Of a stretch of DNA of 64,000 nucleotides, positions 19,350 through 29,000 are shown in pieces. Numbering within the stretch: position 1 is the first letter of the stretch; each line of letters starts with the position of its first letter. A model generated the notes under the pieces. The model did not search any database. It was not told the DNA's origin and saw nothing but the letters and a program-made list of their open reading frames with translations. The position numbers were made by a program, and so were the translations under genes. The DNA lies in NCBI RefSeq assembly GCF_947498015.1, contig NZ_CANMIR010000007.1:119571-183570 (forward strand). Reading direction: 5' to 3'. This DNA is from an uncultured Neptuniibacter sp. Its GTDB lineage: Bacteria; Pseudomonadota; Gammaproteobacteria; Pseudomonadales; Balneatricaceae.

Positions 19350-20671
19350 CAAAACTACTCAATCTGGATGGACTGACAGGACCCAATCACAACTACGCAG
19401 GGCTGGCGTTGGGTAACCTCGCTTCGAAGCAACATCAGGGAGAGTCTTCATCTCCCCGTGCAGCCGCACTGCAGGGTCTTGAGAAGATGTGGCGTTTACA
19501 TCAATTAGGCATCCCGCAGGGGATCATACCACCGCAAACACGCCCCGATCTGGCACTGCTTTATGCCGCCGGTTTTCGGGGGTCTCCAGAACAATTACTG
19601 CAACAAGCCTGGAAGAGAGCCCCCAGATTACTTGAAGCCTGTTATTCCGCCTCCGCCATGTGGGCAGCCAACAGCGCAACCGTGACAGCCTCTGTCGATA
19701 GCCAGGATGCTCGATTGCAGCTCACCCCCGCTAACCTGATCAGCAGTCTGCACCGCTCCAGAGAGTCGGCCGATAATGGCCTCTTCTTCCGGCGCTGTTT
19801 TGCCAGTTCAAACTATTTTCACCACCACCCTCCCCTGCCCGCACAAGCATCCTTTGCTGATGAGGGAGCGGCTAATCACTGCAGACTGAGTGACCCCAAT
19901 TCAGATCAGGCACTTAACCTGTTTATCTATGGTCGTGAAGAATCAGCAGAGCACACTGCACGCTACCCTGCGAGACAGAGCCGGCTTGCCTGCGAAAGCA
20001 TTTTGCGTTCGCATCAGCTTAAAGGTGGGCGGAGTTTACTGATCAGACAGAATCCAGAGGCGATTAACCACGGTGCTTTTCACAATGATGTTGTTGCAGT
20101 TGGTTTCCGTAACCTGCTGCTCCTGCACCAGCAAGCGTTTGCCTCACAGCCAGATCTGCTGGGTGAGATCCGCAAAGCGTGTCAGACTTGGCAAAGCCCC
20201 TTATATATATTCGAAGTTTCAAACGATGAGTTAACTCTGGATGAAGCCGTTTCCAGCTACCTTTTTAACGCTCAGTTAGTACCGATCTCGGAAAACGAGA
20301 TCATGATGCTCGCTCCTGAGGAGTGCCGCGAGCATCCTAAGGCATTACAGGTTTGCCAGCGCATTCTGGATGAGGACAACCCGGTCAGCGATATCGAATT
20401 TATCGATCTTCGCCAGAGCATGAACAATGGAGGTGGGCCAGCATGCCTCCGTCTGGCAATACCGATCACCGAACAGGAGCTGACCCAAGTCCACCCCGGC
20501 ATCATGATGTCCGAGCCACTCTACAGTGAGCTTCAGCTATGGATCTGCGCCCATTATCGCGATAGGCTCACCCGGGAAGCACTACTCGACCCGCAGTTAA
20601 TCTCGGAGATAGAAACTGCGTTGGAATCACTTAGTAAGATTCTCAAGCTCCCCGGATTGTATGATCACTAA
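19346..20671 (+). CDS. astB: N-succinylarginine dihydrolase AstB
   Basis: A 441-aa enzyme of the guanidino-group-modifying fold, catalysing the second AST step, succinylarginine to succinylornithine plus two ammonia and CO2. The nucleophile is Cys367 in NNGGGPACLRLA, and the catalytic His/Asp lie in INHGAFHNDVVAVG (H242, D248 region). Length is close to E. coli AstB (447 aa). It is the last gene of the run and overlaps the end of the convergent cpxA by 4 bases, so there is no room for astE or a separate terminator here. Confidence 0.97.
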   Translation: MTKLLNLDGLTGPNHNYAGLALGNLASKQHQGESSSPRAAALQGLEKMWRLHQLGIPQGIIPPQTRPDLALLYAAGFRGSPEQLLQQAWKRAPRLLEACYSASAMWAANSATVTASVDSQDARLQLTPANLISSLHRSRESADNGLFFRRCFASSNYFHHHPPLPAQASFADEGAANHCRLSDPNSDQALNLFIYGREESAEHTARYPARQSRLACESILRSHQLKGGRSLLIRQNPEAINHGAFHNDVVAVGFRNLLLLHQQAFASQPDLLGEIRKACQTWQSPLYIFEVSNDELTLDEAVSSYLFNAQLVPISENEIMMLAPEECREHPKALQVCQRILDEDNPVSDIEFIDLRQSMNNGGGPACLRLAIPITEQELTQVHPGIMMSEPLYSELQLWICAHYRDRLTREALLDPQLISEIETALESLSKILKLPGLYDH

Positions 20672-22017
20672 CCCTCCTCACAACCCGGCAGATGTATACT
20701 CACCTCAAGCCCGCCCTCTGGATGATTCTCCAGAATCAATGCCCCACCTAAGCGCTGGACCGCCCGGTGAGCAATACTCAGACCCAAACCATAACCTTCA
20801 CTGGAACTATCCCCTCGATAGAAGGGTTCACACAGGTGCGCCAACACATCTGGCTCCACCCCGGGGCCATGGTCCCGAATACGGAGAATACAGTCACCGG
20901 CATGCTCTATCGAAATATCTATCGACGCGTCTGTCGGCGTATGTTTACAGGCATTGCCAATAATATTATTCAGTGCTCGTTCCAGAAGTTGAGGGTTCAA
21001 CTTAATCGTACAATCACTCTGCACACTGAGATTAAATGACCGTTGCGGGTATGCAAAGCGAGCATCATCCAGTTGACGTGTCAGTATTGTCCCAAGCTCT
21101 ACTGAATCTCCACCTCTCTCCATCTGCTCCAGACGAGACAGAGAGAGAATCTCCGCAATCAGTTGATCAAGTGCCTCACACTCCTGAATGATCCGTAAAA
21201 CCGCTTTATCCTCGACACCCAAGCGTTGTTCGGCGATTCCTGCGGCTGCCTGCAAACGCGCTAACGGCGCCCTCAGTTCATGGGAAACATCTTGCATTAG
21301 CTGTTGATGCGCAATGATGGTTTGCTGCACATACTCCGCCATCTGATCAAAATCCCTTGCCAACTCCCCCAGTTCATCCCCTCGTTTACGCAATTTTTCA
21401 TCCGTACGCGTATCCAGCTCACCCCGGTAGATCGCCTGTGTATGCTGACGTAGAAGCTTTAAGGGTCGCGATATAATTGCAGAAACCAGCAACGCACCCA
21501 GCGCCGACACCAATAGAATCAGCACCAACTGAGCGGATAAGATCCTGCCAATCAGATGCAGAAAAGGTGAAGACTCCCATGCCAGATCCACCTCCACCTG
21601 ATATTCACGCCCCCTCTCAGAGTGAATAAAGAAACGGTAACGATCCTCTGCCGTCGGATCAAAATTGACCGGACCAATCACCTTACGATTAAGTTCGATA
21701 TCCTTGATATAGACCCGCTGTGAAAAGTTAATCCAAAGGTCTCGCCGCCAGTCCCGGCTATGACGGTCATGATGGTCATGGTCCTTACGGTATTTTTTAG
21801 ATGGAGCGGGTAGGGTTCTCAATGTACGAAAGCCTTTGAGCTCATAGCGTTCAACCATAAGTTCCGCATAACCCTCGGCCTTGGTTGTCACCACGTCCCT
21901 GAAGCGATCTTTTTCCGTAATCGCTCCGATCACGATCACTGTCGCCAACAGTACAAGAAAACTCACACTCCAGATCGCGACAAAGACCTTCCAGAAGAGC
22001 CGTTTATACCACTTCAT
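20668..22017 (-). CDS. cpxA: sensor histidine kinase CpxA
   Basis: A 449-aa inner-membrane sensor kinase of the envelope-stress system. Two membrane segments (about 9-31 and 160-182) flank a periplasmic domain containing a basic His/Lys/Arg cluster (KKYRKDHDHHDRHSRDWRR), which could bind metal or charge. HAMP (about 183-235) is followed by the H-box DVSHELRAPLARL with His246, then N, G1 and G2 boxes (NIIGNACKH, IRDHGPGV, EGYGLGLSI). It overlaps cpxR by 4 bases. The gene pair plus the divergent cpxP identify it as CpxA rather than another EnvZ-like kinase. Confidence 0.92.
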   Translation of the reverse strand: MKWYKRLFWKVFVAIWSVSFLVLLATVIVIGAITEKDRFRDVVTTKAEGYAELMVERYELKGFRTLRTLPAPSKKYRKDHDHHDRHSRDWRRDLWINFSQRVYIKDIELNRKVIGPVNFDPTAEDRYRFFIHSERGREYQVEVDLAWESSPFLHLIGRILSAQLVLILLVSALGALLVSAIISRPLKLLRQHTQAIYRGELDTRTDEKLRKRGDELGELARDFDQMAEYVQQTIIAHQQLMQDVSHELRAPLARLQAAAGIAEQRLGVEDKAVLRIIQECEALDQLIAEILSLSRLEQMERGGDSVELGTILTRQLDDARFAYPQRSFNLSVQSDCTIKLNPQLLERALNNIIGNACKHTPTDASIDISIEHAGDCILRIRDHGPGVEPDVLAHLCEPFYRGDSSSEGYGLGLSIAHRAVQRLGGALILENHPEGGLEVSIHLPGCEEG

Positions 22018-22724
22018 ACTGACCCCTTGATAAACTGGTAGCCCACCCCTCTAACTGTTTTTATCAGCTCCCGTTCCGGCAGGTATCGGGCAAGCTTTTG
22101 TCGTACCCGACTGACATGAACATCAATTGCACGGTCATAGGCGGCGAGTGGACGGTGTAGCACCAGCTCGGTTAGCTGCTCTTTTTTTAAGACCGAACCA
22201 GCGTTGCCCATCAGGTAGGCCAGCACATTAAACTCTGTTCCGGTCAGCTCCAGCAGCTCATCGCTGACTCGAATCTCGCGCAAACCGGGATCAAGACAGA
22301 TCACGCCCATGTTCACGACCGCGTCAGGAAACAGTGTCGCCTGCGGCTGCGGTTCAGCACGACGCAGAACCGCCCGAATACGCGCCAGCAGCTCTCTTGG
22401 ATTACACGGCTTACTCAGATAATCATCCGCCCCCATCTCTAACCCGAGAATGCGATCGATCTCTTCACCACGCCCTGTCAGCATAATCACGGGTAACTGG
22501 ACATTTGGACGGATCTGCTGAAGCAGTTCCAATCCGCTTTTACCCGGCATCATCACATCCAACAGCATCAATGAGTATCGATCAGCCCGACTGAGTTTCT
22601 CCAACGCCTCATCAGCATTATGTGCATACTCCAGCAGAAAACCTTCATGTGAGAGGTAATCCCCCATCAGTTCACACAGATCAACATCATCATCCACCAT
22701 CAAAATACGCGGTTTCTCACTCAT
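22014..22724 (-). CDS. cpxR: response regulator CpxR
   Basis: A 236-aa OmpR-family regulator. The receiver domain (about 5-120) has the acidic pocket D11-D13, phospho-acceptor Asp56 (LLDVMMPGKSG) and a conserved Lys in DDYLSKP. The winged-helix DNA-binding domain (about 140-232) contains the ELTGTEFNVLAYLM and VHVSRVRQKL helices. It is followed by cpxA with a 4-base overlap. A CpxR-type box sits 84 bases upstream of its ATG, suggesting autoregulation. Confidence 0.94.
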   Translation of the reverse strand: MSEKPRILMVDDDVDLCELMGDYLSHEGFLLEYAHNADEALEKLSRADRYSLMLLDVMMPGKSGLELLQQIRPNVQLPVIMLTGRGEEIDRILGLEMGADDYLSKPCNPRELLARIRAVLRRAEPQPQATLFPDAVVNMGVICLDPGLREIRVSDELLELTGTEFNVLAYLMGNAGSVLKKEQLTELVLHRPLAAYDRAIDVHVSRVRQKLARYLPERELIKTVRGVGYQFIKGSV

Positions 22725-22807
22725 CGCCAGGAGGCTCCAGTCGTCAGTAAAACAGTTAAGAAAATAATAGTGTTTTTATTCCCAAAAAACTTAATCCAGT
22801 GATCGCA

Positions 22808-22822
22808 TTTACCAAACTTTAC
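22808..22822 (-). promoter_or_regulatory. CpxR box between cpxRA and cpxP
   Basis: Read on the minus strand, this is GTAAA-GTTTG-GTAAA, a perfect direct repeat with the 5-base spacer of the E. coli CpxR consensus GTAAA-N5-GTAAA. It lies in the divergent cpxR/cpxP intergenic region (84 bases from cpxR and 77 from cpxP) and could serve both directions. Confidence 0.78.
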
Positions 22823-22898
22823 AACGGCGATACCCAACTTTGCAGAGACAACGTCCAGAATTCACTCCATCAACAGAGACAACGCAGGAGATGCAACG

Positions 22899-23381
22899 AT
22901 GCGCATTAAAGTTATCGCCGGTATTACAGCGACCCTTATCGCTCTCTCAGGAATAGGTGTGACGGCAGCCTATGCAAAAGGTGGGCATAACCACATGGAA
23001 CGTAAACTGGAGTACCTCACTGAAGCTCTGGATTTAACCCCCGCTCAGGAAAAGCAGCTACGTGAGAATATAGGCAGTAAAGCCGACACGATGAAGACAC
23101 ACCACCAGAGCCGAAAAGAGATCAGAACACAATTGATGCAACTGGATCCAGCCGCAGAGAACTACCAGACTCAACTGGACAGCCTGATTCTGAAAGCACA
23201 GGAACAGACTAAAACCATGATCACCGCAAAAGCAGCACAGCAGGAGGCACTTTACGAGGTCCTCACGCCGAAGCAGGAAAAGCAGTACGTAGAACTCAAA
23301 AGTAAGATACAGGAGAGAATGTCAAAACGCTTTGGTGAGGGTTCAGAGCATCACGGTTTTGGCGGGAAAAAGTGTCACTGA
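22899..23381 (+). CDS. cpxP: CpxP/Spy family periplasmic protein
   Basis: A 160-aa secreted helical protein with a signal peptide (cleavage probably after the AYA near residue 26) and the two LTxxQ motifs of the family: LTPAQ at 46-50 and LTPKQ at 122-126. CpxP binds the CpxA sensor domain to damp signalling and Spy is a periplasmic chaperone; divergence from cpxRA favours a CpxP-like role. The N-terminal HNHMERK and C-terminal GSEHHGFGGKKCH segments are His-rich and may bind metal. An AGGAGA ribosome site is present. Confidence 0.88.
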   Translation: MRIKVIAGITATLIALSGIGVTAAYAKGGHNHMERKLEYLTEALDLTPAQEKQLRENIGSKADTMKTHHQSRKEIRTQLMQLDPAAENYQTQLDSLILKAQEQTKTMITAKAAQQEALYEVLTPKQEKQYVELKSKIQERMSKRFGEGSEHHGFGGKKCH

Positions 23382-23441
23382 TCTTTTTATTGATCTGATC
23401 GCTCCGGATACCCCCTACACGCAGCCCGCTTTCAGGCTCTT

Positions 23442-23468
23442 GCCCGCCCCCCACGGCGGGCTTTTTTA
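23442..23468 (+). terminator. intrinsic terminator after cpxP
   Basis: A GCCCGCC / GGCGGGC stem with a CCCCAC loop and a run of six T. It lies just before the end of the convergent Lrp-type gene. Confidence 0.9.
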
Positions 23469-23475
23469 TCTGAGT

Positions 23476-23937
23476 TCAGATCAACTTAGACGCGATATCT
23501 TTGACATCTTCCATCACGACAAAGGTACTGGTCTGTTTGACATGGGGAAGGTTTGAGATCTTTTCACCCAAAACCTCGCGATAACCATCAATATCGGAGG
23601 TCCGTACTTTCAGCAGATAATCAAAATTAGCGGCAATCATATGACACTGTTCAATTTCGGGAATCTGCCTAACTGCCTCATTGAACGCCTGTAACGCTTT
23701 GGTTTTTGTATCGCTCATGGTCACCTGAACAAACGCAACATGCTTAGCACCCAGCTTTTTCTGATCGATCAAAGCGGTATAGCCCATAATATAACCAAGC
23801 TCTTCCAGTCGCTTCATTCTCACCTGACAAGGTGTTTTCGACAGACCCACACGTGACGCCAGTTCTGTCACCGTGACACGGCCGTTTTTCTGTAACTCCC
23901 TCAGAATGGCCATATCAAGTTTATCCAGATGATCCAT
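23476..23937 (-). CDS. Lrp/AsnC family transcriptional regulator (probable PutR)
   Basis: A 153-aa feast/famine regulator with an N-terminal winged HTH (about 5-60, with VTELASRVGLSKTPCQVRMKRL as recognition region) and a C-terminal RAM ligand-binding domain (about 68-145). It is divergent from putP, with putA next. Lrp-type PutR proteins activate proline genes in other proteobacteria (for example Agrobacterium and Rhodobacter), and PutA here lacks its own DNA-binding domain. A proline-responsive activator is the likely role. BkdR-like leucine sensing is an alternative. Confidence 0.88.
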   Translation of the reverse strand: MDHLDKLDMAILRELQKNGRVTVTELASRVGLSKTPCQVRMKRLEELGYIMGYTALIDQKKLGAKHVAFVQVTMSDTKTKALQAFNEAVRQIPEIEQCHMIAANFDYLLKVRTSDIDGYREVLGEKISNLPHVKQTSTFVVMEDVKDIASKLI

Positions 23938-24317
23938 CAGTGTGCCCCTTGAAAGCTAGGTGTATAAAAAGTCTGCAATAGAGACTAAATATAGTGATTT
24001 AGCCTTTATGTCACAAGCCAACTATGCTTTTAGAACATGAAGCGGTGTATTCGAATGCATAAAGAGGGGCCTTTTATCCATCCGCAGAAAATTATCCCTT
24101 TCAATGCAGTCAAAAGAGAGAAATTGCCTATTTATTAAGCGATTTTAGAGCAAATACCCAACTGTTAGCAGGTAAGATTTTGTACCGTTATACCTATGCT
24201 TAACTGCTGGTGCTTATTTAGCCAGGTCGGGCAGTAACCGTTCGGAGAGAGCAGGTTTATCGGTATGACACAGGATGGATCGACTATAAGCATAAAATAT
24301 AACAACGAGGTTTCAGT
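23938..24317 (+). promoter_or_regulatory. 380-base divergent control region between putR and putP
   Basis: This AT-rich stretch holds no credible gene. The longest small frame on the plus strand (ATG at about 24039, 34 codons) has no ribosome site. It should contain the promoters of the Lrp-type gene and putP and the Lrp-type operator sites, but these degenerate sites cannot be placed by eye. A GAGGTT ribosome site lies before the putP ATG. Confidence 0.4.
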
Positions 24318-25790
24318 ATGGTCACCGTAACCATTACTTTTATTCTTTATCTGCTCCTGATGCTTGCCATCGGCATTGTGGCATATCGTCGTACTCAGGA
24401 TCTGTCTGATTACGTTCTTGGTGGACGTAACTTAGGGCCGATCCCAAGTGCGTTGAGTGCTGGCGCATCAGATATGAGCGGCTGGCTATTGATGGGTTTA
24501 CCAGGCTACGCGATGGCCGCTGGCTACGGTTCATTCTGGCTGGCTGGCGGTCTGCTGGTGGGTACCTGGCTGAACTGGCTGCTGGTTGCACAGCGATTGA
24601 GAGTCTATTCGCAACGTGCGGATGATGCCTTAACACTACCCGCATACTTTGAAAAACGATTTGAAGACAGCAGCCATAGCCTGCGTGTTATCTCTGCAGT
24701 CTTTGTCCTGATCTTCTTCCTGTTTTACACCAGTTCCGGACTGGTTGCTGGCGGCAAGCTGTTCGAGACTGTCTTCGGATTTGACTACACCATCGCAGTG
24801 CTGGTCGGCGCCACAGCTGTGATCTCCTACACCCTGTTTGGTGGTTTCCTTGCCGTTTCCTGGACAGACGTTGTTCAGGGCCTTCTGATGGTTGGCGCTC
24901 TGATTCTGGTTCCCCTCTTCGCTATGGGTGAGATCGGTGGTTTGAGCGGCACACTGGCAGCAGTTGAAGCGAAGAACCCGGAGCTGCTCAATATGTTTAC
25001 CGATGCTAATGGGGATACGATCACCCTGATTGGCACACTCTCCCTGCTGGGCTGGGGTCTGGGTTACTTTGGACAGCCACACATTCTCGCTCGCTTTAAA
25101 GGGATCAAAAGCAAAGATGCGGTCCCTGCCGCACGTCGTATTGCAGTGATCTGGACAGGTATCTCTATGGCTGGAGCCTGCCTGATCGGTCTGAGCGCGA
25201 TCGGTTACCTACCGGAAGGCCTGGGAGATAACGAAACCGTCTTTATGGTGATGGTTGACGCTCTGTTCCACCCAGCTATTGCGGGGATCTTGCTAGCGGC
25301 AATTCTGGCAGCCGTCATGAGTACTGCTGATTCCCAGCTACTGGTTTCCTCCTCGGCTCTGGCAGAAGATTTCTATAAAGCCCTGTTCAATAAGGATGCA
25401 ACTCAGGAGCAGCTGGTTCGCGTGGGTCGTATCGCAGTGATCGTGATCGCTCTGATCGCCACATTCCTGGCGATGGATAAAGACTCTAAAGTACTGGAGT
25501 TAGTCTCATATGCTTGGGCAGGCTTCGGTGCGGCATTTGGCCCTGCACTGATCATGTCACTCTACTGGAAGAGGATGACCAAGATGGGCGCACTGGCCGG
25601 GATTATCACCGGTGGCGTTACCGTTGTAATCTGGAAACAACTTTCAGGGGGCTGGTTCGATCTTTACGAGATCATCCCGGGCGCTATCTTTGCGTTTATC
25701 GCCATTATTGTGATCTCTAAAGTAACCCCTGCACCCTCTGTATCGATCCAACAACGCTTTGATGATGTGGAAGCAGAGATCAAAAGCTAA
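24318..25790 (+). CDS. putP: sodium/proline symporter PutP
   Basis: A 490-aa sodium:solute symporter (SSF) with about 13 membrane segments that imports L-proline with Na+. Family hallmarks include DLSDYVLGGRNLGP after the first segment, LSAGASDMSGWLLMGLPG, the TLFGGFLAVSWTDVVQG signature and AAVMSTADSQLLVSSSALAEDFY near the second sodium site. Length is near that of E. coli PutP (502 aa). The gene lies between an Lrp-type regulator and putA, with a strong terminator downstream, so it is probably transcribed separately from putA. Confidence 0.96.
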   Translation: MVTVTITFILYLLLMLAIGIVAYRRTQDLSDYVLGGRNLGPIPSALSAGASDMSGWLLMGLPGYAMAAGYGSFWLAGGLLVGTWLNWLLVAQRLRVYSQRADDALTLPAYFEKRFEDSSHSLRVISAVFVLIFFLFYTSSGLVAGGKLFETVFGFDYTIAVLVGATAVISYTLFGGFLAVSWTDVVQGLLMVGALILVPLFAMGEIGGLSGTLAAVEAKNPELLNMFTDANGDTITLIGTLSLLGWGLGYFGQPHILARFKGIKSKDAVPAARRIAVIWTGISMAGACLIGLSAIGYLPEGLGDNETVFMVMVDALFHPAIAGILLAAILAAVMSTADSQLLVSSSALAEDFYKALFNKDATQEQLVRVGRIAVIVIALIATFLAMDKDSKVLELVSYAWAGFGAAFGPALIMSLYWKRMTKMGALAGIITGGVTVVIWKQLSGGWFDLYEIIPGAIFAFIAIIVISKVTPAPSVSIQQRFDDVEAEIKS

Positions 25791-25842
25791 TCCCACATCA
25801 CTCTGCTGAAAAAGCTCAGCAGCTCAGATAAGTGCTCACTTT

Positions 25843-25873
25843 AAAGCCCCGGCAGATCTGCCGGGGCTTTTTT
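25843..25873 (+). terminator. intrinsic terminator after putP
   Basis: A perfect 14-bp palindrome AAAGCCCCGGCAGA / TCTGCCGGGGCTTT followed by T residues. It separates putP from putA. Confidence 0.92.
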
Positions 25874-26042
25874 GTGGAAAGTTAGCCATATGCATAAAGC
25901 CTACCAAAACAAACCAAAGGAAACATATTGATTATTAAATATATATAAATAGGTCATATTCACTTTATATTTTGTATTTATAGAGAAACTGACCTTTTCA
26001 CCGCTTGTAAAATAACCAGATAGATTCAAGAGGTGAAAGAGT

Positions 26043-29000
26043 ATGAGCATCACAATCGAGCAATGCCGCACAGCTATTCGTAGCCACTATCTGGCAGATG
26101 AAACTGCAGTCATTACCGGACTGGTCAAAAATTCACAGCTAACGGAAAGTGAACGCACTGCAATCTCTGGCAGTGCAGCCGATCTGGTTCGCAAAGTTCG
26201 AGCTGAAAGCTCGCCCTCAATGATGGAAAAATTTCTCGCAGAGTATGGTCTAACAACCAAAGAAGGTGTCGCCCTGATGTGTCTGGCCGAAGCGCTGCTA
26301 CGCGTGCCAGATAGTCTGACAATTGATGCTCTGATCGAAGACAAGGTGGTTTCAGGAAACTGGAAAGGCCATCTGGGACAATCCGCATCATCATTGGTCA
26401 ACAGCTCAACCTGGGCGCTCCTGATCACAGGAAAACTGTTGCAGGGTGATGAAGCGGAAGGGATCGGTTCAACCCTGAAGGGGATGATGAAGCGCCTGGG
26501 CGAACCGGTGGTTAGAACCGCCGTAGCACAGGCGATGAAGGAACTCGGTCGCCAGTTCGTTCTGGGTCGTGATATCAAAGAAGCAACCAAGCGCGCCAAG
26601 AAACTGGAAAAACAGGGCTATAGCTATTCCTATGACATGCTGGGTGAAGCGGCGCGCACAGACGCTGACGCCATCCGCTATCATCAGGCCTATTCTCAGG
26701 CCATTATGGAACTTACCCATAACTGTACCCATTCTGATATCCGCAGCAATCCCGGCATCTCTGTCAAACTCTCTGCACTTCACGCCCGTTACGAATTCGG
26801 TCAGAAAGCCCGTGTTATGAGAGAGCTGGTTGAGCGTACTCTCAGCCTTGCACTTCAGGCTAAAAAAGCCAATATGGGCTTCAATATCGATGCGGAGGAA
26901 GCAGACCGTCTCGATCTCTCTCTGGATGTCATTGAAGCTGTTCTTCAGGATGAACGCCTGGCAGGCTGGGAAGGGTTTGGTATCGTTGTGCAGGCTTTCG
27001 GCCCACGCGCCAGTTATGTTCTGGATTGGCTGTATGCCACTGCACAACGTCTTGACCGCCGTATTATGGTACGTCTGGTGAAAGGAGCCTATTGGGATGC
27101 CGAGATTAAACGCGCACAGGTGCTGGGACTTGAAGGCTTCCCTGTTTTTACGCGTAAAGTAAACTCTGACCTCTCCTATATGTGCTGCGCCGAAAAGCTG
27201 ATGACGATGACAGATCGAATCTACCCTCAGTTTGCCACGCATAATGCACACTCTGCGGCCGCCATTCTCTATCTGGCTGAAAAGCATGCTGTGGATAACT
27301 TTGAGTTCCAACGTCTGCACGGTATGGGCGAATCCCTCCACGATACCGTTCTGAAATCGAACAGCACGCGCTGCCGCATCTACGCACCCGTTGGCGCACA
27401 TCGCGACCTGCTTGCTTATCTGGTACGACGCCTTCTTGAGAACGGCGCCAACAGCTCATTCGTTAACCAGATCGTAGATACTCGCATCACTCCGGAAGAG
27501 ATTGCTAAAGACCCCTTCACGCAGATAGCTGAAACCCAAGGCAGCCTTTCCAATACGAAGATTGCTGCACCGGTACATATCTTTGGCCAGAAACGCCTTA
27601 ACGCCAAAGGCTGGGATATAACAGATGAAGTGACACTGGAAACCTTGGAGCCTCAGCGCGAAGCGTTCCAGCAAACCCAGTGGCACGCCGCACCGATCAT
27701 TGCCGGTGATTCAAGCAGCACAGAATGCTCAGCTATCTGTAACCCTGCCAATCCAACTGATCAGGTGGGCACAGTTACCGAGGCAGATTCAGCAGACATT
27801 GAAACCGCCATCACCGCTGCAGAACTGGCCTTCCAACGCTGGTCTAAAACTGCATCCAGTGAACGTGCGGCCTGTCTGCGCCGTGTTGCAGACCTGTTCG
27901 AAGCTAACGCGCCTGAACTGTTCGCACTGGCTAACCGGGAAGCGGGTAAAACTCTTCTGGATGCAGTAGGAGAGATCCGTGAAGCGGTCGACTTTGCCCG
28001 CTACTACGCGAATGAAGCGGAAAGAAATGCAGAGTGTGAAGCCCGTGGTGTGATCACATGTATATCTCCCTGGAACTTCCCACTGGCGATCTTTGCAGGC
28101 CAGGTTCTTGCCGCTCTGGCTTCAGGTAACACCGTCATTGCCAAACCGGCGGATCAAACACCGTTGATGGCCGCTCGGGCAGTGGCTCTGATGCATGAAG
28201 CGGGTATACCAAAAGATGTAATCCAGCTTCTTCCAGGTTCAGGTATCAACGTGGGCGCCCCACTGACATCAGATCCTAGAATCTCCGCTGTCTGCTTTAC
28301 CGGTTCGACTCAAACGGCACAACGGATCAATCAGGTGATGGCGAGCTCGATGGCACCGGATGCTCCTCTTGTGGCTGAAACCGGCGGTATGAATGCGATG
28401 ATTGTCGATTCAACCGCACTACCGGAACAGGTCGTGCGGGATGTACTGGCCTCCTCATTCCAGAGTGCTGGGCAGCGTTGCTCAGCCCTGCGTGTTCTCT
28501 ATATACAGGAAGATATCGCTGACAACCTGCTGGAGATGCTCTACGGCGCGATGGATGAGCTGAAGATGGGGGATCCATGGCTACTCAGCACAGATGTAGG
28601 CCCTGTCATCGACGCAAATGCTAAAGCCAAAATCGATGAGCACTGTGCGCTGTTTGCCGCTAAAGGCCAGCTACTGAAGAAACTGAAGGCGCCTGAGAAC
28701 GGTACTTTTGTTCCTCCAACCATCCTTAAAGTATCGGGTATTGAAGAGATCGACGAAGAGATCTTCGGGCCTGTTCTGCATGTTGCAACATTTGCCGCAA
28801 AAGATCTGGATCAGGTTGTCACCGCGATCAACGACAGAGGCTACGGCCTTACCTTTGGTCTGCACACCCGTGTGGATAACCGTGTTGAGCGCATCGTTAA
28901 TAAAATAGCGGTGGGTAACATCTATGTGAACCGTAACCAGATCGGTGCCATCGTAGGCTCTCAACCCTTTGGCGGAGAGGGTCTCTCAGGCACCGGACCG

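Noticed and set aside
24039..24143. 34-codon frame in the putR-putP gap
   Set aside because: No ribosome site, no membrane segment or motif; likely chance.
26469..27401. 310-codon open frame antisense to putA
   Set aside because: It lies wholly within the proline dehydrogenase domain of putA, has no recognisable domain and no ribosome site; it is a shadow frame.
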